Below the pieces are notes generated by a model that was given only the letters and a program-made list of their open reading frames with translations, was not told where the DNA came from and did no database searches. A program made the position numbers and the translations under genes. Below are positions 37,800 through 48,761 of a DNA stretch of 64,000 nucleotides, piece by piece. The stretch lies in assembly GCF_030253575.1 (NCBI RefSeq), contig NC_080557.1, positions 39,663,001 to 39,727,000 of the forward strand, in the 5' to 3' direction. Positions within the stretch are counted from its first letter, which is position 1. Each line of letters starts with the position of its first letter. The stretch is from Rhododendron vialii (Eukaryota > Streptophyta > Magnoliopsida > Ericales > Ericaceae).

Positions 37800-38080
37800 C
37801 CGCCTACCCTTCCCCCTTTTGTTTTGATTTGGCGCTCTCCTATACTTTCTAGGGTTCTAAAGTTCTCTCATAACCTTTTCAGTCCACGATCGTGTGCCTG
37901 AAGGATTCCCGAACCCAGCCTTCTCACTCGCACTCGTTCGATCCAGGTTCGATCATTTCTCTGAACACTCGTGATTTCTTTGAGCGAATAAATTGAATTT
38001 GGTTCAAAATCTTTAGTTGCAAATGTTAGCATTTTACTTTCAGCTTCTTTTAACTGCACGTCACTTTCTCCGTGCATTTT
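37800..38080 (+). promoter_or_regulatory. possible first non-coding exon or leader for the FAR1-related gene
   Basis: A pyrimidine-rich stretch with tttctagggttctaaagttctc and later ggttcgatc resembles a plant 5' leader. It is the only such region upstream of the ORF at 42790, whose ATG directly follows a pyrimidine-tract plus TTGTAG acceptor. The link is inference; no promoter element is certain. Confidence 0.25.
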
Positions 38081-38679
38081 GGGGTTTCTGGTTGTGTCGA
38101 ATAGGAGGTTTGCTGTCCCTCTCTTTTCCGGTCCGGACGCGGTAGGGCACCAGAACTCGAATCTAAGATCAGATCCGATTCTGGTCTGGTCCTATCCGAC
38201 TCAACCCCGGAACTTAGAATGGCCGGCCTGTTTTGGACGGTAGAACGGGGGGAGGGGGGATTTGTGCCCGTTCTCTCTCTGGGCACGAGCAGGAACATCC
38301 AAATTGAAGACCGAATACATGTACATGACGTAACGACACCAAAAAAAGCGGGCCCAACTTCTAACAGCCCCTCCCACATGTACAACTACTGGCACTCGCG
38401 GGTTGGTGTTGTAGGCAATCAATGTCTCTTCGAGAATATGGCCTTTTGTGCGAGGATTCAATTGTTTGGGGTTGAGGTCCTTGCTAGGATTCTTAATTAG
38501 GGCGTGCTTGGAACTTGTGGAGGGGAAAGATGGATAAAGAGAGTACGTGAGTGCGAAATTCTAAGGGTGGGTTTGATTAGCAAGAGAATGGTAGGAAGTG
38601 ACAGAAAGATGTGTTTGTTTAGAAAAGTGTGGTTATCTCCGTCACTGTACCACTAGTCCGAAGGCTGTAAATTGTGATA

Positions 38680-38875
38680 ATTTTTTGATAACCGGATGTC
38701 CGGGCCAACTTGTGCGCACCTCGATTAATTCTGGGGCCTTGAAGTTAACGACCGGGCAAATCCTCGTGGCCCCAAAGGTTTGGTATGTGGCCTCCGTGGG
38801 ATTTGAACATGCGACCTCATGGAGGATAAACACTTATTGCAATATTGCTTTCTCATGCCCACTTGGCCAAACCTC
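38680..38875 (-). mobile_element. tRNA-derived SINE
   Basis: On the minus strand, from 38875, an A box-like TGGCCAAGTGG and a B box GTTCAAATCCC are spaced as in tRNA genes. A ~110-base unrelated body follows, ending in GGTTATCAAAAAA. This is the organisation of plant Au/TS-type SINEs. Confidence 0.7.
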
Positions 38876-41285
38876 TTGGGGTTCCGATGGCTGTGATATT
38901 AATTGGAAATTGCTGTGCATGTTGTACTTGGTAAGGATTTTTGTGAGAAACACCTTTACAGATTAACTTTGCGTTTTGGCATTATTATGCCTGTTATGTG
39001 CTATCATATGCATACCTGATAAAAGAAGTGGGTTTGTGCGCGAATTGGTTAATATGATTTTGTGCGAGTGACCTTAGTTTCTACTTTCTAGTACTCATAG
39101 TCAGCCCAGTTGGTTAGAATATAGACGAAGAATATTCTGAACTTAGAGTGCGTTTGGTACCTGATATGTTATTATGAACAAATTGGCTTTTAGCATTTTT
39201 TTTCACCTTTTTGTTATTAGAACTCGGAGGATGACTTATGAGACATATCTCTTCTTGAATTGAATTATGTGATAGCAAGTTTTTCTCCTTTTATAGTTGG
39301 GATAAGTTTTTTACCTTGCAGTCAGTACGTTCCATTTGTAGTTTATTGAAAAACTGGGCATAAGTTCTTTATAGAATCAATGCATTGGCCTTTCTGCATT
39401 GCTGCATGGAGAAGCATTTGGGCCTCGGGGCGTTGGGATGATAGTCCAATGCATCACAACCTGTGACGCATGGGTACTTCTAAAACCATGCCATACTAGT
39501 ACCCGTAACGTACCAGGTGTTGGTACTTGTGCATGGTACTTGTGCATGCATAGTGGGTAAATGAAACACTTACCGATGTTTTTTTTGCATTGTTTTTGGC
39601 GTACCTCTGGCGTTTTCCAATATATACCTAAGTCGTACCACATCCCAAATAGTATTTTGTTTTACGTAAAAATGAAGCTTCACAAGACTTTTTCCTATGC
39701 ATAGCATGCTCCTAGAATCAAGATTTTGGTCTATTATTTGGTTAGTATAATGGCATTTGAACTTGTATAAAAAAAAAAGTTAGTATAATGACATTTGAAT
39801 CTTATATGTACCTTAAGTTTGGCATTGAATAGCGGGATTATTTTTGGATTAAGTCTTACCTTTTTTCTCTTTAATTAAGTCATGTCACTATTTCCTTAAT
39901 TTTATGAATACTTACTATATGTAACACCTACCTCTAAATATAAAAACACTATTTTTACGGCCGTATCCCTGTCGGACATGTACTCTATTTTTAAGCTTTT
40001 ACTGTATTGACCTACATGTAGTCCCGTACAGTAGATCACAACACATTTTAGCATGCTAACAAATAGTTATGGGAAGATATCTAATGAGAGATACTTTATT
40101 TCTCCCTCACCTCAGGAGGCAAAAATAAGGAATGAAATTATACTGAACGTCATGTTGAGAAACATTTTGCGTGTATCTGAACGTGCACATGGATCTCAAC
40201 TTATAAGTGGATCTGCTCTTCTGCTCTTGTTAGGTTATCATTGTGGTTGAGTAATATTTTCGGTTAGCCAGTAGAATATGTTAGCTTGTAAGTTTGTTCA
40301 CTTTGTTGTGTTTGATTAATTTTTGTTCTTGGCTTTCTGGTACTTCTGATGACATGGGCATCATACTGATTTTTCATTATTCTAAGGCACACCTTTTGAG
40401 GCTGGAATTGAACCCCAACCTTGAAAGGTCCTGGATATTGCTTTAACTGTTATGCCAGTTGTTGGCATAATACTTTTTGAAACTTGAGTCTTTGTACCTA
40501 AGTTGGCAAGCCATAGGTTCTTTCAGTCTCTAGGGCTGAATTTAGGTGCAGTTTTTTGTAGCTTAAGTGATGCGTAATGCGTATGGCTAATAAGAGGACA
40601 TCATGAATATCTTGCCCACAAATGAGTACCAGTATTAAGGCTGAGTCAAACTGTGGCTTGATTTTCACTTCTGGTGCATTTATGCCTTAGTTGTTACATG
40701 AGCCATCTTCACCAAGTGTTGTCTCTATGTTTTTCCATACCCTGTTACCTATACCCATAATTATAAAGCCTTAAAAACACATTTTTACAGATTATGGACT
40801 GGGTTATATGTTAATTCATGGCATTCAAGGAGGCCGGGGATTGAGAAGTGAACATTAGCTAGGCTTGGTTTCTATAAGTTGGTTTACTGACTGGCAGTAG
40901 TTATTTCTGAACCTTAGTGAACGGTGGCGAATACCTCTTTAACAGTTGCATTTTGCATCAAAAAATAATATTATAGTTGTGAAACGTCGGAATTATTATC
41001 AATGATCACAGTACTGAAGGTAGAATGCATGCTTACCCGTGTTTTATTATACAATTGAAGTAGGTTCTCATGTTACCACGAGTAAGGAGATTTTGGGTGA
41101 AGCTATACTGTCAGAAAAAGAATTTCGGGCTTAACCATTAGTTAGACTTTTCAAGCTGGTCATGCCATTTCATTTGAAATCGAGGTCCTCGTTTGTTGCA
41201 CCCTGTCAAAGAAAAAGTAGCAGCAGTGTGACTGCAATAGATCCTCTGCAAATTTGATTAATGTATTCCCATGATTGTGATTTAT
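38876..41285. other. non-coding DNA upstream of the FAR1-related gene
   Basis: No gene recognised. A tRNA-like B box on the minus strand (GGTTCAATTCC near 40405) suggests a further SINE fragment. If the leader at 37.8-38.1 kb belongs to the FAR1-related gene, this is part of its first intron. Confidence 0.4.
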
Positions 41286-42329
41286 CCATAGTTGTCAAAT
41301 CGTGAATCGAAATGGTATTTTTTGAATCGTGAATCGCTTCGATTTGGTCATGACTTATATAATGCATAGAAACGTATGCTTACTGATTAGGGTAACAACA
41401 ATATATACTACAAATGAAAGATTTAGGCCTAAATCAATAAAAACCTTCTTCTAAATGATGATTTGATAATAACATGTAGTATTAGGTAAGCTGCTTGTAA
41501 AGGGCCATGTCAAGGAATGTTATGGAACTCTTAATTGCTTGGAACGGGGCTAGAGTGGGCAAGAGAAGGAAACGTGTTTGGGCCATGATCCCTTTTTGCT
41601 TGAAGTGGACTATATGGCGTGAAAGGAATTTGAGGTGCTTTGAAGGGGTTGAAAAGCCTTCGTTTAGAATCAAAAGTTTTGTGGTTAGTAGTTTGTATAG
41701 TTAGGACAAGGGAGATTGTACTCCCTCTATTGAACAATTTTTAGATTGGTTTGAGCTTTTTTTTTTCAAATAGGGGTGTTGTATAGGGCCTTTTTGTGTT
41801 GGTGGCCTTTTTGTATACGAGGCAGCATTCCTTTAATGCCATGTTTCTAATATAAGTACATACTTATCAAAAAAAAAAAAGAGGGTAAGATGCTTGTATT
41901 GCAACTACCAAGATTCGTAATCCTATTTACGTTCTTTTCGTACAAAAGAGTTATAAGTACAAAACAAACTCTTAGAAGGTCTATAGGGTTGTTATATTCC
42001 CTTTATCTTCCTCATTTTTGATTCACTCTAGTAATAAATCACCTTTTCTTATTTTCTATCCGTATAACATAGACAAAAGTTGACATATAACATTACTAAA
42101 GAACTTAAAAAAATAGTTTGAACGCTTTTCAAACAACAAAAGAAGCAAAACAAGAGTAAAAAATGAATTTCGGAAAATTTAATTGAATCGAATGATTCAC
42201 CGATTTGGATCAATTCACTTATGATTCGCAACTATTTCTGATTCAGGCAGCCTATTCGAATTGATTACCCACCGAATTGTACGATACAAAATCACGAATC
42301 GTACGATTCTGATTTCTGACAACTATGGA
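41286..42329. mobile_element. terminal-inverted-repeat element carrying a nested LINE
   Basis: Ends TCCATAGTTGTCA / TGACAACTATGGA are inverted copies, with related tcgtgaatcg and cgattc motifs inside each end and TTTA on both outer sides. The element is AT-rich without an ORF. A LINE 3' end has inserted at 41500-41883; without it the element is about 660 bp. Confidence 0.55.
41500..41883 (+). mobile_element. 5'-truncated LINE, 3' end with poly(A)
   Basis: Encodes MIPFCLKWTIWRERNLRCFE, the plant LINE C-terminal zinc-binding segment, and ends ACTTATC plus A-run. The 15-base duplications ggtaagctgcttgta (41485-41499) and ggtaagatgcttgta (41884-41898) flank it. Same family and same 3' terminus as the copy at 11501-11954. 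Confidence 0.85.
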
Positions 42330-42789
42330 TTTAACTAATTGCAGTGTGTTTTTTTCCCTCTCTTTGTGTGCGTGTGTGATCAATCCTTTGATATGGAATG
42401 TAGTTGAACATGATTTGGGATTAGGTTTTCTTGTCCTTGAAAATTTTAGCATCTTCTGACCTTTAGCATGATCACGTGAGATTAACTGAACATGTACCTC
42501 ATCAAATCTGATTGTCATTCATCCTTATTCAGATTTGTTGAATTAACATTTATTCCCTTATGGAATATAATATTGCTGCTCTCTTTGTGGAGTTTATAGC
42601 TAAAATGTTCTTATTCTGTACCATGTAATATACTCTTCTTGTAGTTGAGACTTGAGAGCATAAAATATGGCTGTTTTCTTAAAAATGAAATTTCCTTTTG
42701 AATTGGATAGAATGTATGAAATTATTTCTTTTATATTTCTGTTTGGGTGTTTGGTTCACAACCCGCTAGTTTTGTATTGTAGACTTGAT

Positions 42790-44808
42790 ATGGCATCATC
42801 CAGCAATGCTGCTGATATCGTTTTGCGCAATGATTGTTCGGAACCAGAATCGGTGGATGATCCAGACGCTTTAGACCTGATACAAAATGAAACACCGCAA
42901 CCTGCCAAGTCTTTTGTATATAGCGGTCCAGTAGAGCCATGTGAAGGCATGGTGTTTGATGAATTGGAAGATGCCGAGACTTGTTACAAGGCATATGCAA
43001 GGCGGAAGGGGTTTAGCATTCGGAAAAGTCATACTCGACTGTCTAATAAGGATAAGTCACTAATCGGAGTGGAATTTTCTTGTAGTAGGGAAGGATATCA
43101 TCGTCCGAGCTATCGCAAGAAGTATAAGAATTTTGAAAATCGTGCTGAGACCATGATAGGATGTAAAGCATTGATGCGTTTGAGAAAAGATGAAGGAAAA
43201 TGGGTTGTAAGCAAGTTTTTAGTTGACCACAATCATGAACTATGTTCTCCAGAAAGTACACCTTTGCTTCCAGGTCATAGAAAAATTACCCGTGCTCAGA
43301 AAAATCTTCTTGATGTGCTTAATGTTTCTGGAATAGCCCCCACAAAGATTATGTCCGTGTTAAGGGAATCTGGTGTTGACCCTAATGTTGGTTGTGCTAG
43401 AAAGGATGCTCTAAATTATTTGGGAATTAAAAGGAGGAAGCTTGTGGAAGACGGAGATGCTCAAAGAATGTACAACTTCTTCGTACAAAGCCAATCAGAG
43501 AACCCGGATTTTTTTTATGCAGTTCAAAGGGATGAAGATAATTCTATGGGAAACTGTTTTTGGGTTGATGGAAGGTCCAGGCTGGCGTTCCAATACTTTG
43601 GTGACGTAGTTTGTTTTGATGCTACATACTTCAGTAATCGCTATGATATGCCTTTTGCTCCTTTTGTAGGAGTCAATCATCATCAACTCTCAGTCATGTT
43701 TGGGTGTGCTTTACTTGTCAATAAGTCCAGAGAGTCTTATGTATGGCTATTTAAAGCTTGGTTTGATGCAATGGGTGGACGTTCTCCATCGGTTATCATA
43801 ACCGATGATGACAAAGGCATGGCCGAGGCTATTGCTCAGGTATTACCTAACACTACTCACCGTTTGTGCATGTGGCATGTCTTGCGAAAAGCTCCTCAAC
43901 TTTTGACTCATGTATATATCAACTATCCCTTGTTTCAAGGGGAGTTTGACCATTGCATTCATGATACGGTCACAATAGAAGAGTTTGAAAATGAATGGAA
44001 AGAATTGATTGCAAAATATGCGCTAGGGGATGTGGACTGGTTGAAAGACTTGTACGTGCAGCGTGAAAAATGGGTTCCAGCTTACTTACGGACAATGTTT
44101 TGTGCCGGGATGTTAACAACAAAAAGAAGCGAGAGTATGCACAGATTCTTCAAGGATTTTGTCCCTTCTTGTACATTTGTAAGTGACTTTGTTCATCAGT
44201 ACGAGAAAGCCTTGGATGAAAGATACCAAAGTGAAAAGGAAAGAGATGTGGAAACAAGAACTGCCAAAGCAATTTTGAAGACATGTTACAAAATTGAGGC
44301 AGAGGCAGCAAAAGTTTACTCTAGGAAAAGTTTTTTGTTATTCCAAGAAGAATTATTTTCAAGCCAAAAGCACAAGGCATGTAGATATCGGGAGGAAGGA
44401 ACAATAAAGACGTATAGAGTATTGCCATATGGTAAACCAGAACCAATGTACGAAGTAGTATTTGATGGTGTTGAAAAGAAAGCGACTTGTTCATGCCATA
44501 TGTTCGAATTTGTTGGAATTGTTTGTCGTCACATTCTTGCAGTTTTCGTGAAAAAAAATGTTGTCGATTGTCTTCCTCAACGATATGTTCTTCAAAGATG
44601 GACAATGAATGCAATGCGTCATGGTGCGCACGAAATACAAGGGCCACAAATTTCTCCCACCTTGATGAGGAACAGTTTGATGATCGAGTTTTTGAAAGTC
44701 GTTGAAGAAGGTCAAAAATCACAAAGGAAACATCATCATCTAACAGTTGCTTTACGAAAGGCGCACAGTGAACTTCTAGCCATGGATGATGAATGTTGGA
44801 ACTTCTAG
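42790..44808 (+). CDS. FAR1-related sequence (FHY3/FAR1 family) protein
   Basis: A transposase-derived nuclear transcription regulator, 672 aa, with no intron in the coding part. FAR1 DNA-binding domain at 54-150 with zinc ligands C98, C125, H147 and H149 (DHNHEL). MULE transposase domain at about 265-450, with acidic residues in CFDATY (D277), ITDDDKGM (D339-341) and SESMHRFFK (E448) still present. SWIM zinc finger at about 550-586, CSC..VCRHI with C567, C569, C579 and H581. It resembles the FRS5-like subgroup, but I cannot name the exact orthologue. The frame is open back to an ATG at 42667. I prefer 42790 because TTGTAG just before it is a good acceptor and the upstream 41 residues are hydrophobic and unlike the family. 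C-terminal pieces of this gene are duplicated at 46999 and 56914. Confidence 0.93.
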   Translation: MASSSNAADIVLRNDCSEPESVDDPDALDLIQNETPQPAKSFVYSGPVEPCEGMVFDELEDAETCYKAYARRKGFSIRKSHTRLSNKDKSLIGVEFSCSREGYHRPSYRKKYKNFENRAETMIGCKALMRLRKDEGKWVVSKFLVDHNHELCSPESTPLLPGHRKITRAQKNLLDVLNVSGIAPTKIMSVLRESGVDPNVGCARKDALNYLGIKRRKLVEDGDAQRMYNFFVQSQSENPDFFYAVQRDEDNSMGNCFWVDGRSRLAFQYFGDVVCFDATYFSNRYDMPFAPFVGVNHHQLSVMFGCALLVNKSRESYVWLFKAWFDAMGGRSPSVIITDDDKGMAEAIAQVLPNTTHRLCMWHVLRKAPQLLTHVYINYPLFQGEFDHCIHDTVTIEEFENEWKELIAKYALGDVDWLKDLYVQREKWVPAYLRTMFCAGMLTTKRSESMHRFFKDFVPSCTFVSDFVHQYEKALDERYQSEKERDVETRTAKAILKTCYKIEAEAAKVYSRKSFLLFQEELFSSQKHKACRYREEGTIKTYRVLPYGKPEPMYEVVFDGVEKKATCSCHMFEFVGIVCRHILAVFVKKNVVDCLPQRYVLQRWTMNAMRHGAHEIQGPQISPTLMRNSLMIEFLKVVEEGQKSQRKHHHLTVALRKAHSELLAMDDECWNF

Positions 44809-45180
44809 TGTTTGTAATGTATGATCTGGATGAAGGGGATTGATGTGTATTGTTGTACTCGGTGGCTATTTGGTGGATATGGTGTATGATATTGGTAAGT
44901 TCTCTCCTTCAATCAAGTTCTTGTGTGATGTACTTGTCAGCTATACTGTATCTTACTTTGTCACTCTTTTTGAGCTGCAGGATTTCTTTATTTGAGACTC
45001 AAATGCATGTCATATTCTGCAGTTCTCTAAGAAAAGAGCCGCAAAGAAAGAAGTACCCTCAGTTTGTGATGCTAAGTCTGCTTCACTGATTTCCACAGCT
45101 GCCTAATGGATTAACAGTTCGAAAACTGAGTGTCTGTGTATTTAGGTATGTAAATTGTGTGTATCTGGCAATAGGTAATT
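44809..45180 (+). other. 3' untranslated and downstream region of the FAR1-related gene
   Basis: Contains the segment aagtctgcttcactgatttc (about 45073), which is copied behind the chimeric bHLH-like gene at about 50516. Homology resumes after the MITE at 45181-45345 and extends to about 45790. No coding signal. Confidence 0.6.
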
Positions 45181-45345
45181 GATTTTCACACTCCTCTTTT
45201 TTATAATCACACATTTTTTTTGGGGGTCATTTTGTGATGTGAATTTACAAAATTAATGTATACTCTTTCTCACTTGAGAGGACGAGATTGTAAATTTACA
45301 TTACAAGAAGGAAGTGTGGTTACAAAAAAGGTGAGTGTGAAAATC
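45181..45345. mobile_element. MITE, 165 bp
   Basis: The inverted ends GATTTTCACACTC / GAGTGTGAAAATC extend imperfectly for about 33 bases (tttttataatcacac / gtgtggttacaaaaaa). The paralogous downstream region at 50510-50580 lacks it, which supports insertion after that duplication. Confidence 0.7.
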
Positions 45346-46315
45346 AGTATCCCTAGCAAAACTCTAAAACGGCTTCCCGTGTTCCTGTGTAATCGGCTTT
45401 CTTCGTTTATGGAAATCTCCCTTTTCCCGTGGTAGAGTACAGCAAGGGTTGAGGTTTTCGTTTTGCTCAATAAATATGGAGAGGGAAATTGGCATAACTA
45501 CCTCCCGAGGCATTATCATAGGAATTCCATACCCGAGGCAGATTCCGGATGGAATGTATATATCTTTACTGTCCCATCAAGATACGAGAACAATAAAATT
45601 TCCTTAACACGCGATATGATTTACAAGGCTATTGTTGCAAAGGGGTTTGACTCTGCAACCGTTTCACAAAGAGTGGACGGTTAAGTTCAATTGCTTTGCC
45701 AAACTCGATCTCCACCAAGGTCGTTGATAAGTTTTCTATTTCTCGCTTGTTTAAGACAACTTTCCTTTTTTCGGATTACAACTATCATGTGAAAAAACAA
45801 AAAATAGAGAAAAACCAGGTGGTTTGAAAAAGGTTGGAGCACAAGTTAGAATGTATACGGAGTATTTTTTAGAGTTGTTTCTGAAGAACCAGTTTAACTT
45901 TGCTTTTGCCCTTTTTAGTAGTGGTAACGACCAATTTATGTGTTATACAAGTTTCATTTTGTTCTGTAAGTATCTGGGCACGGAAATTTCAGATGGACGG
46001 AGTAGGGAAAGTCCCAAATAAAAAGATTGAAGATTTACAATTTGTTTTTTCACTTTTTTCTTCAAAAAGAACCGAACACGTCAATAGGTTGTCTTGTGTG
46101 CGCGTCTAAATCGGTCGGTGTTATTTTCGATGTTAACAGGGGTTAATTTGACACAATTAAGGGCCAATTTGGCATAGATTTAGGCTACCGTCTTTGTAGT
46201 TGTCCTAGCTAAATTTTTATTGGATTCCCGTCCAATTTTGTAAATGACTAACAACTAGTATAACTGCAATCATCAATTAAGACCCCAATTGGTATTCGAA
46301 AGAATTTTTCACCGT

Positions 46316-46366
46316 AAATAATAATAATAATAATTAATACTGTAATAATAATAATAATAATCACCA
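46316..46366. repeat. (AAT)n microsatellite
   Basis: Two runs of AAT/ATA repeats broken by ttaatactg, in gene-free DNA between the FAR1-related gene and its first duplicated fragment (45800-46990 holds no gene that I can recognise). Confidence 0.85.
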
Positions 46367-46998
46367 CCACCACGGAGTTTTCCACATTGTCGTCAATTAG
46401 ACCCCGGATAACAATGAATCAGCCTATACACTTAAGAATCAAACCAAATAAAGTGATCAAAGAAATTAACACATCAAGGTCCACTTTTAAATAAAAAAAT
46501 AACCGACTATAAATAGCCGAGATTTCGGGAAAGTGGAGCTAACGCGGAGAGACTTTTCCCACACCAGGTTCTACTCCTACTCCTACTCCTACTCTTACAC
46601 CAACCAACAATTTATCTATGCGGGCCGAAGTGCATCCAACGGCTTTAGGTATAGTTGTGTCCGAAATTGTATTTTAAAGTTGTGATTGTAGATTCATACA
46701 CTACAAGGCTCAGGCCTTACAACAACGTGCGATACGGAAAGGGTTTGAAATACCACGTGACGCTACTTAAGACCGTAGGGGCACTGAATAAATTTTCCTG
46801 AATACACTTTAGTCCCAGGCCTCTAATCAGTTGACGCTGGAAGACTTTTCACGCAGGTCATATAGGACTGCAAACGAGCTGAGCCGAATTCCTTTTTTTT
46901 TTTTTTGTCAGGCGATATATATCAGTAGGGGTTAGTGAGGGATGTTAGGATTAACACGGGAGGTCCATGGGTATCCATAGCCTTGGCCCCAAAAATAC

Positions 46999-47130
46999 CT
47001 GCCCTGTGATGAGTAACAGTTTGATGATTTGAGTTTTTGAAAGTTGTTGATCAAGAAGGTCAAAAATATCACAAAAGGAAACATCAACATCTTACACTTG
47101 CTTTACGAAAGGAGCTTGACTTCTAGGCGA
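46999..47130 (+). pseudogene. FAR1-related gene C-terminal fragment (copy a)
   Basis: Nucleotide sequence parallel to 44668-44785 of the intact gene (gagtaacagtttgatgat ... tttacgaaagg), with small indels that break the frame after MSNSLMI. It is followed by gaaggagttaggaaagtc, the start of the block that precedes the membrane-protein exon. The same arrangement occurs at 56914-57130. Confidence 0.8.
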
Positions 47131-48761
47131 AAGGAAGGAGTTAGGAAAGTCACAAATACACTCATTAGCATTAAGGGGAAAAAAAAAAAAACCCTTGAAT
47201 TTTCACATTATTTTTCGAAAAGAACCAAACAAGTCAATTAATTAGGTGGCTCATGCGCGCAACTCGACTAATTATGGGAGATCATAAACTCACCGTCCAC
47301 TAACGGGGGCTCAAATTAGAACCGAAGCAAATCAATGAAGTTGATAGCAAATGCTTCTGCACGATTGACGGAGAAATCGATGGGATGAATTCTCAGAGGT
47401 GATTTATAATTCGCGGCAGAAAGTTGGTGACGTCGTGGAAGTTTCCTGGAGATGGACTGGTTCGCGCGTGAGAGAGAGTGGGGGTTTTCATGGAGGGCTG
47501 AGATTAAACTAGGACACGTGAAAGAAGGACCCGGGGGCTCTGCAGCCGAGGAGGCGCAGCAGCCCCTACCCAGTACCAATACCCTTCCCAGTACCAATAA
47601 ACGTCGCCGTTTTGGTGAAAAAAAAATCCAAACGCCTTCCATTTGCAATCCTATGAAGCAGAAACGTGATTATGAAAGCCTTAAAGATAAAATTTAATTA
47701 TGGCTCTTTGGAATAATATGATCAGAATAATAACATTTTTGTACCGATTCAAACGGAGTGAAAATTGGAGTACTTAATTTTTTAACCATATTTTTTAATA
47801 TATAACCGTCTCAAAAAAATTAAATGTTAAAATTTTCACTCCGTTTGAATCGGTGTAAAGATCTTATTATTCTGATCATATTATTCTAAAACATCGTAAT
47901 TCATTTTTATCTATAGGGCTCTTATATGAAGTATATGTTTTTTATTTAGGACCATGTAGAGCAGAAATGTGATTATGAGAGCCTTATAAACAACAATTAA
48001 TTATGATTTTTTAGAATAATATGATAAGAATAACAAAATTATTGCACCGATTCAAACGGAGTGAAAATTTGAACACTTAAGTTTTTTAAGTTTTTTTAGA
48101 CGGTTATATATTAAAATATATGGATAAAAAATTAAGCATTCCAATTTTCATTCCGTTTGAACCGGTATAAAGATGTTATTATTCTGATCATATTATTTTA
48201 AAGAGCCATAATTAAATTTTGTCTTTAAAGCTTTCATAATCACGTTTCTGCTCCATAAGATTGCAAATGGAAGATTTTAAATTTTTTTTTCACCAAAACG
48301 GGAACTTATTGGTACTTTTTTTTTTTTTTTGATCAGAGGACTTATTGGTATTGGGTAGGGGCTGCTGCGCCTCTCTGGGCAGCAGAGCCCCCGGGTCCGT
48401 GAAAGAATGGGGGAATGTGAGACAGAAGATGGGGAAATAGGGGGACAGAGGATATCAAGCTATCCTTCTTTCCACCGCAAAAAAAAAAAATAAGAATGCT
48501 TATTTTGGTGCTTTATTTTTGTAAGTAGACAATTTTATTTTTAACGTAAAGTTAATAGTAACTTCATGTACAATATAGACCATCTGCGTAGAAGCACGAA
48601 AATTAATTTTCAAAAATAAATTCCAAAAATAAATGCGGGAAAAGGAGAGAAAGATAAGACTTAACAAAGTGGGAAGACTTTGATAGTCTTTACAATAATT
48701 GTGGGGGAGTACATAGCTCCGTTCAACTTCTCCCCCCTTGAACCAGCTCCTTCTTCCTCCA
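47131..48761 (+). repeat. non-coding 5' part of the duplicated block, copy 1
   Basis: Matches 57131-58410 upstream of the third copy over nearly its whole length once two insertions are set aside (47527-48398 here, 57183-57706 there). Shared landmarks are caagtcaattaattaggtgg, ggagatcataa, ttggtgacgtcgtg and gggggagtacatagctcc. It probably holds the promoter and leader of the chimeric gene. Confidence 0.8.
47527..48398. mobile_element. Mutator-type (MULE) foldback element with 9-bp duplication
   Basis: An 872-bp element with ~57-bp terminal inverted repeats beginning GGACCCGGGGGCTCTGC at both ends and flanked by the 9-bp duplication GTGAAAGAA (47518-47526 and 48399-48407). Nine-base duplications are diagnostic of Mutator-like elements. 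The interior is a further inverted repeat with recurring aaacggagtgaaaatt and no transposase. The paralogous block reads cacgtgaaagcatgaggg at 58068, the empty site. Confidence 0.88.

Noticed and set aside
44321..44722. A 133-codon antisense frame in the FAR1-related gene
   Set aside because: Antisense shadow of conserved SWIM-finger coding sequence.
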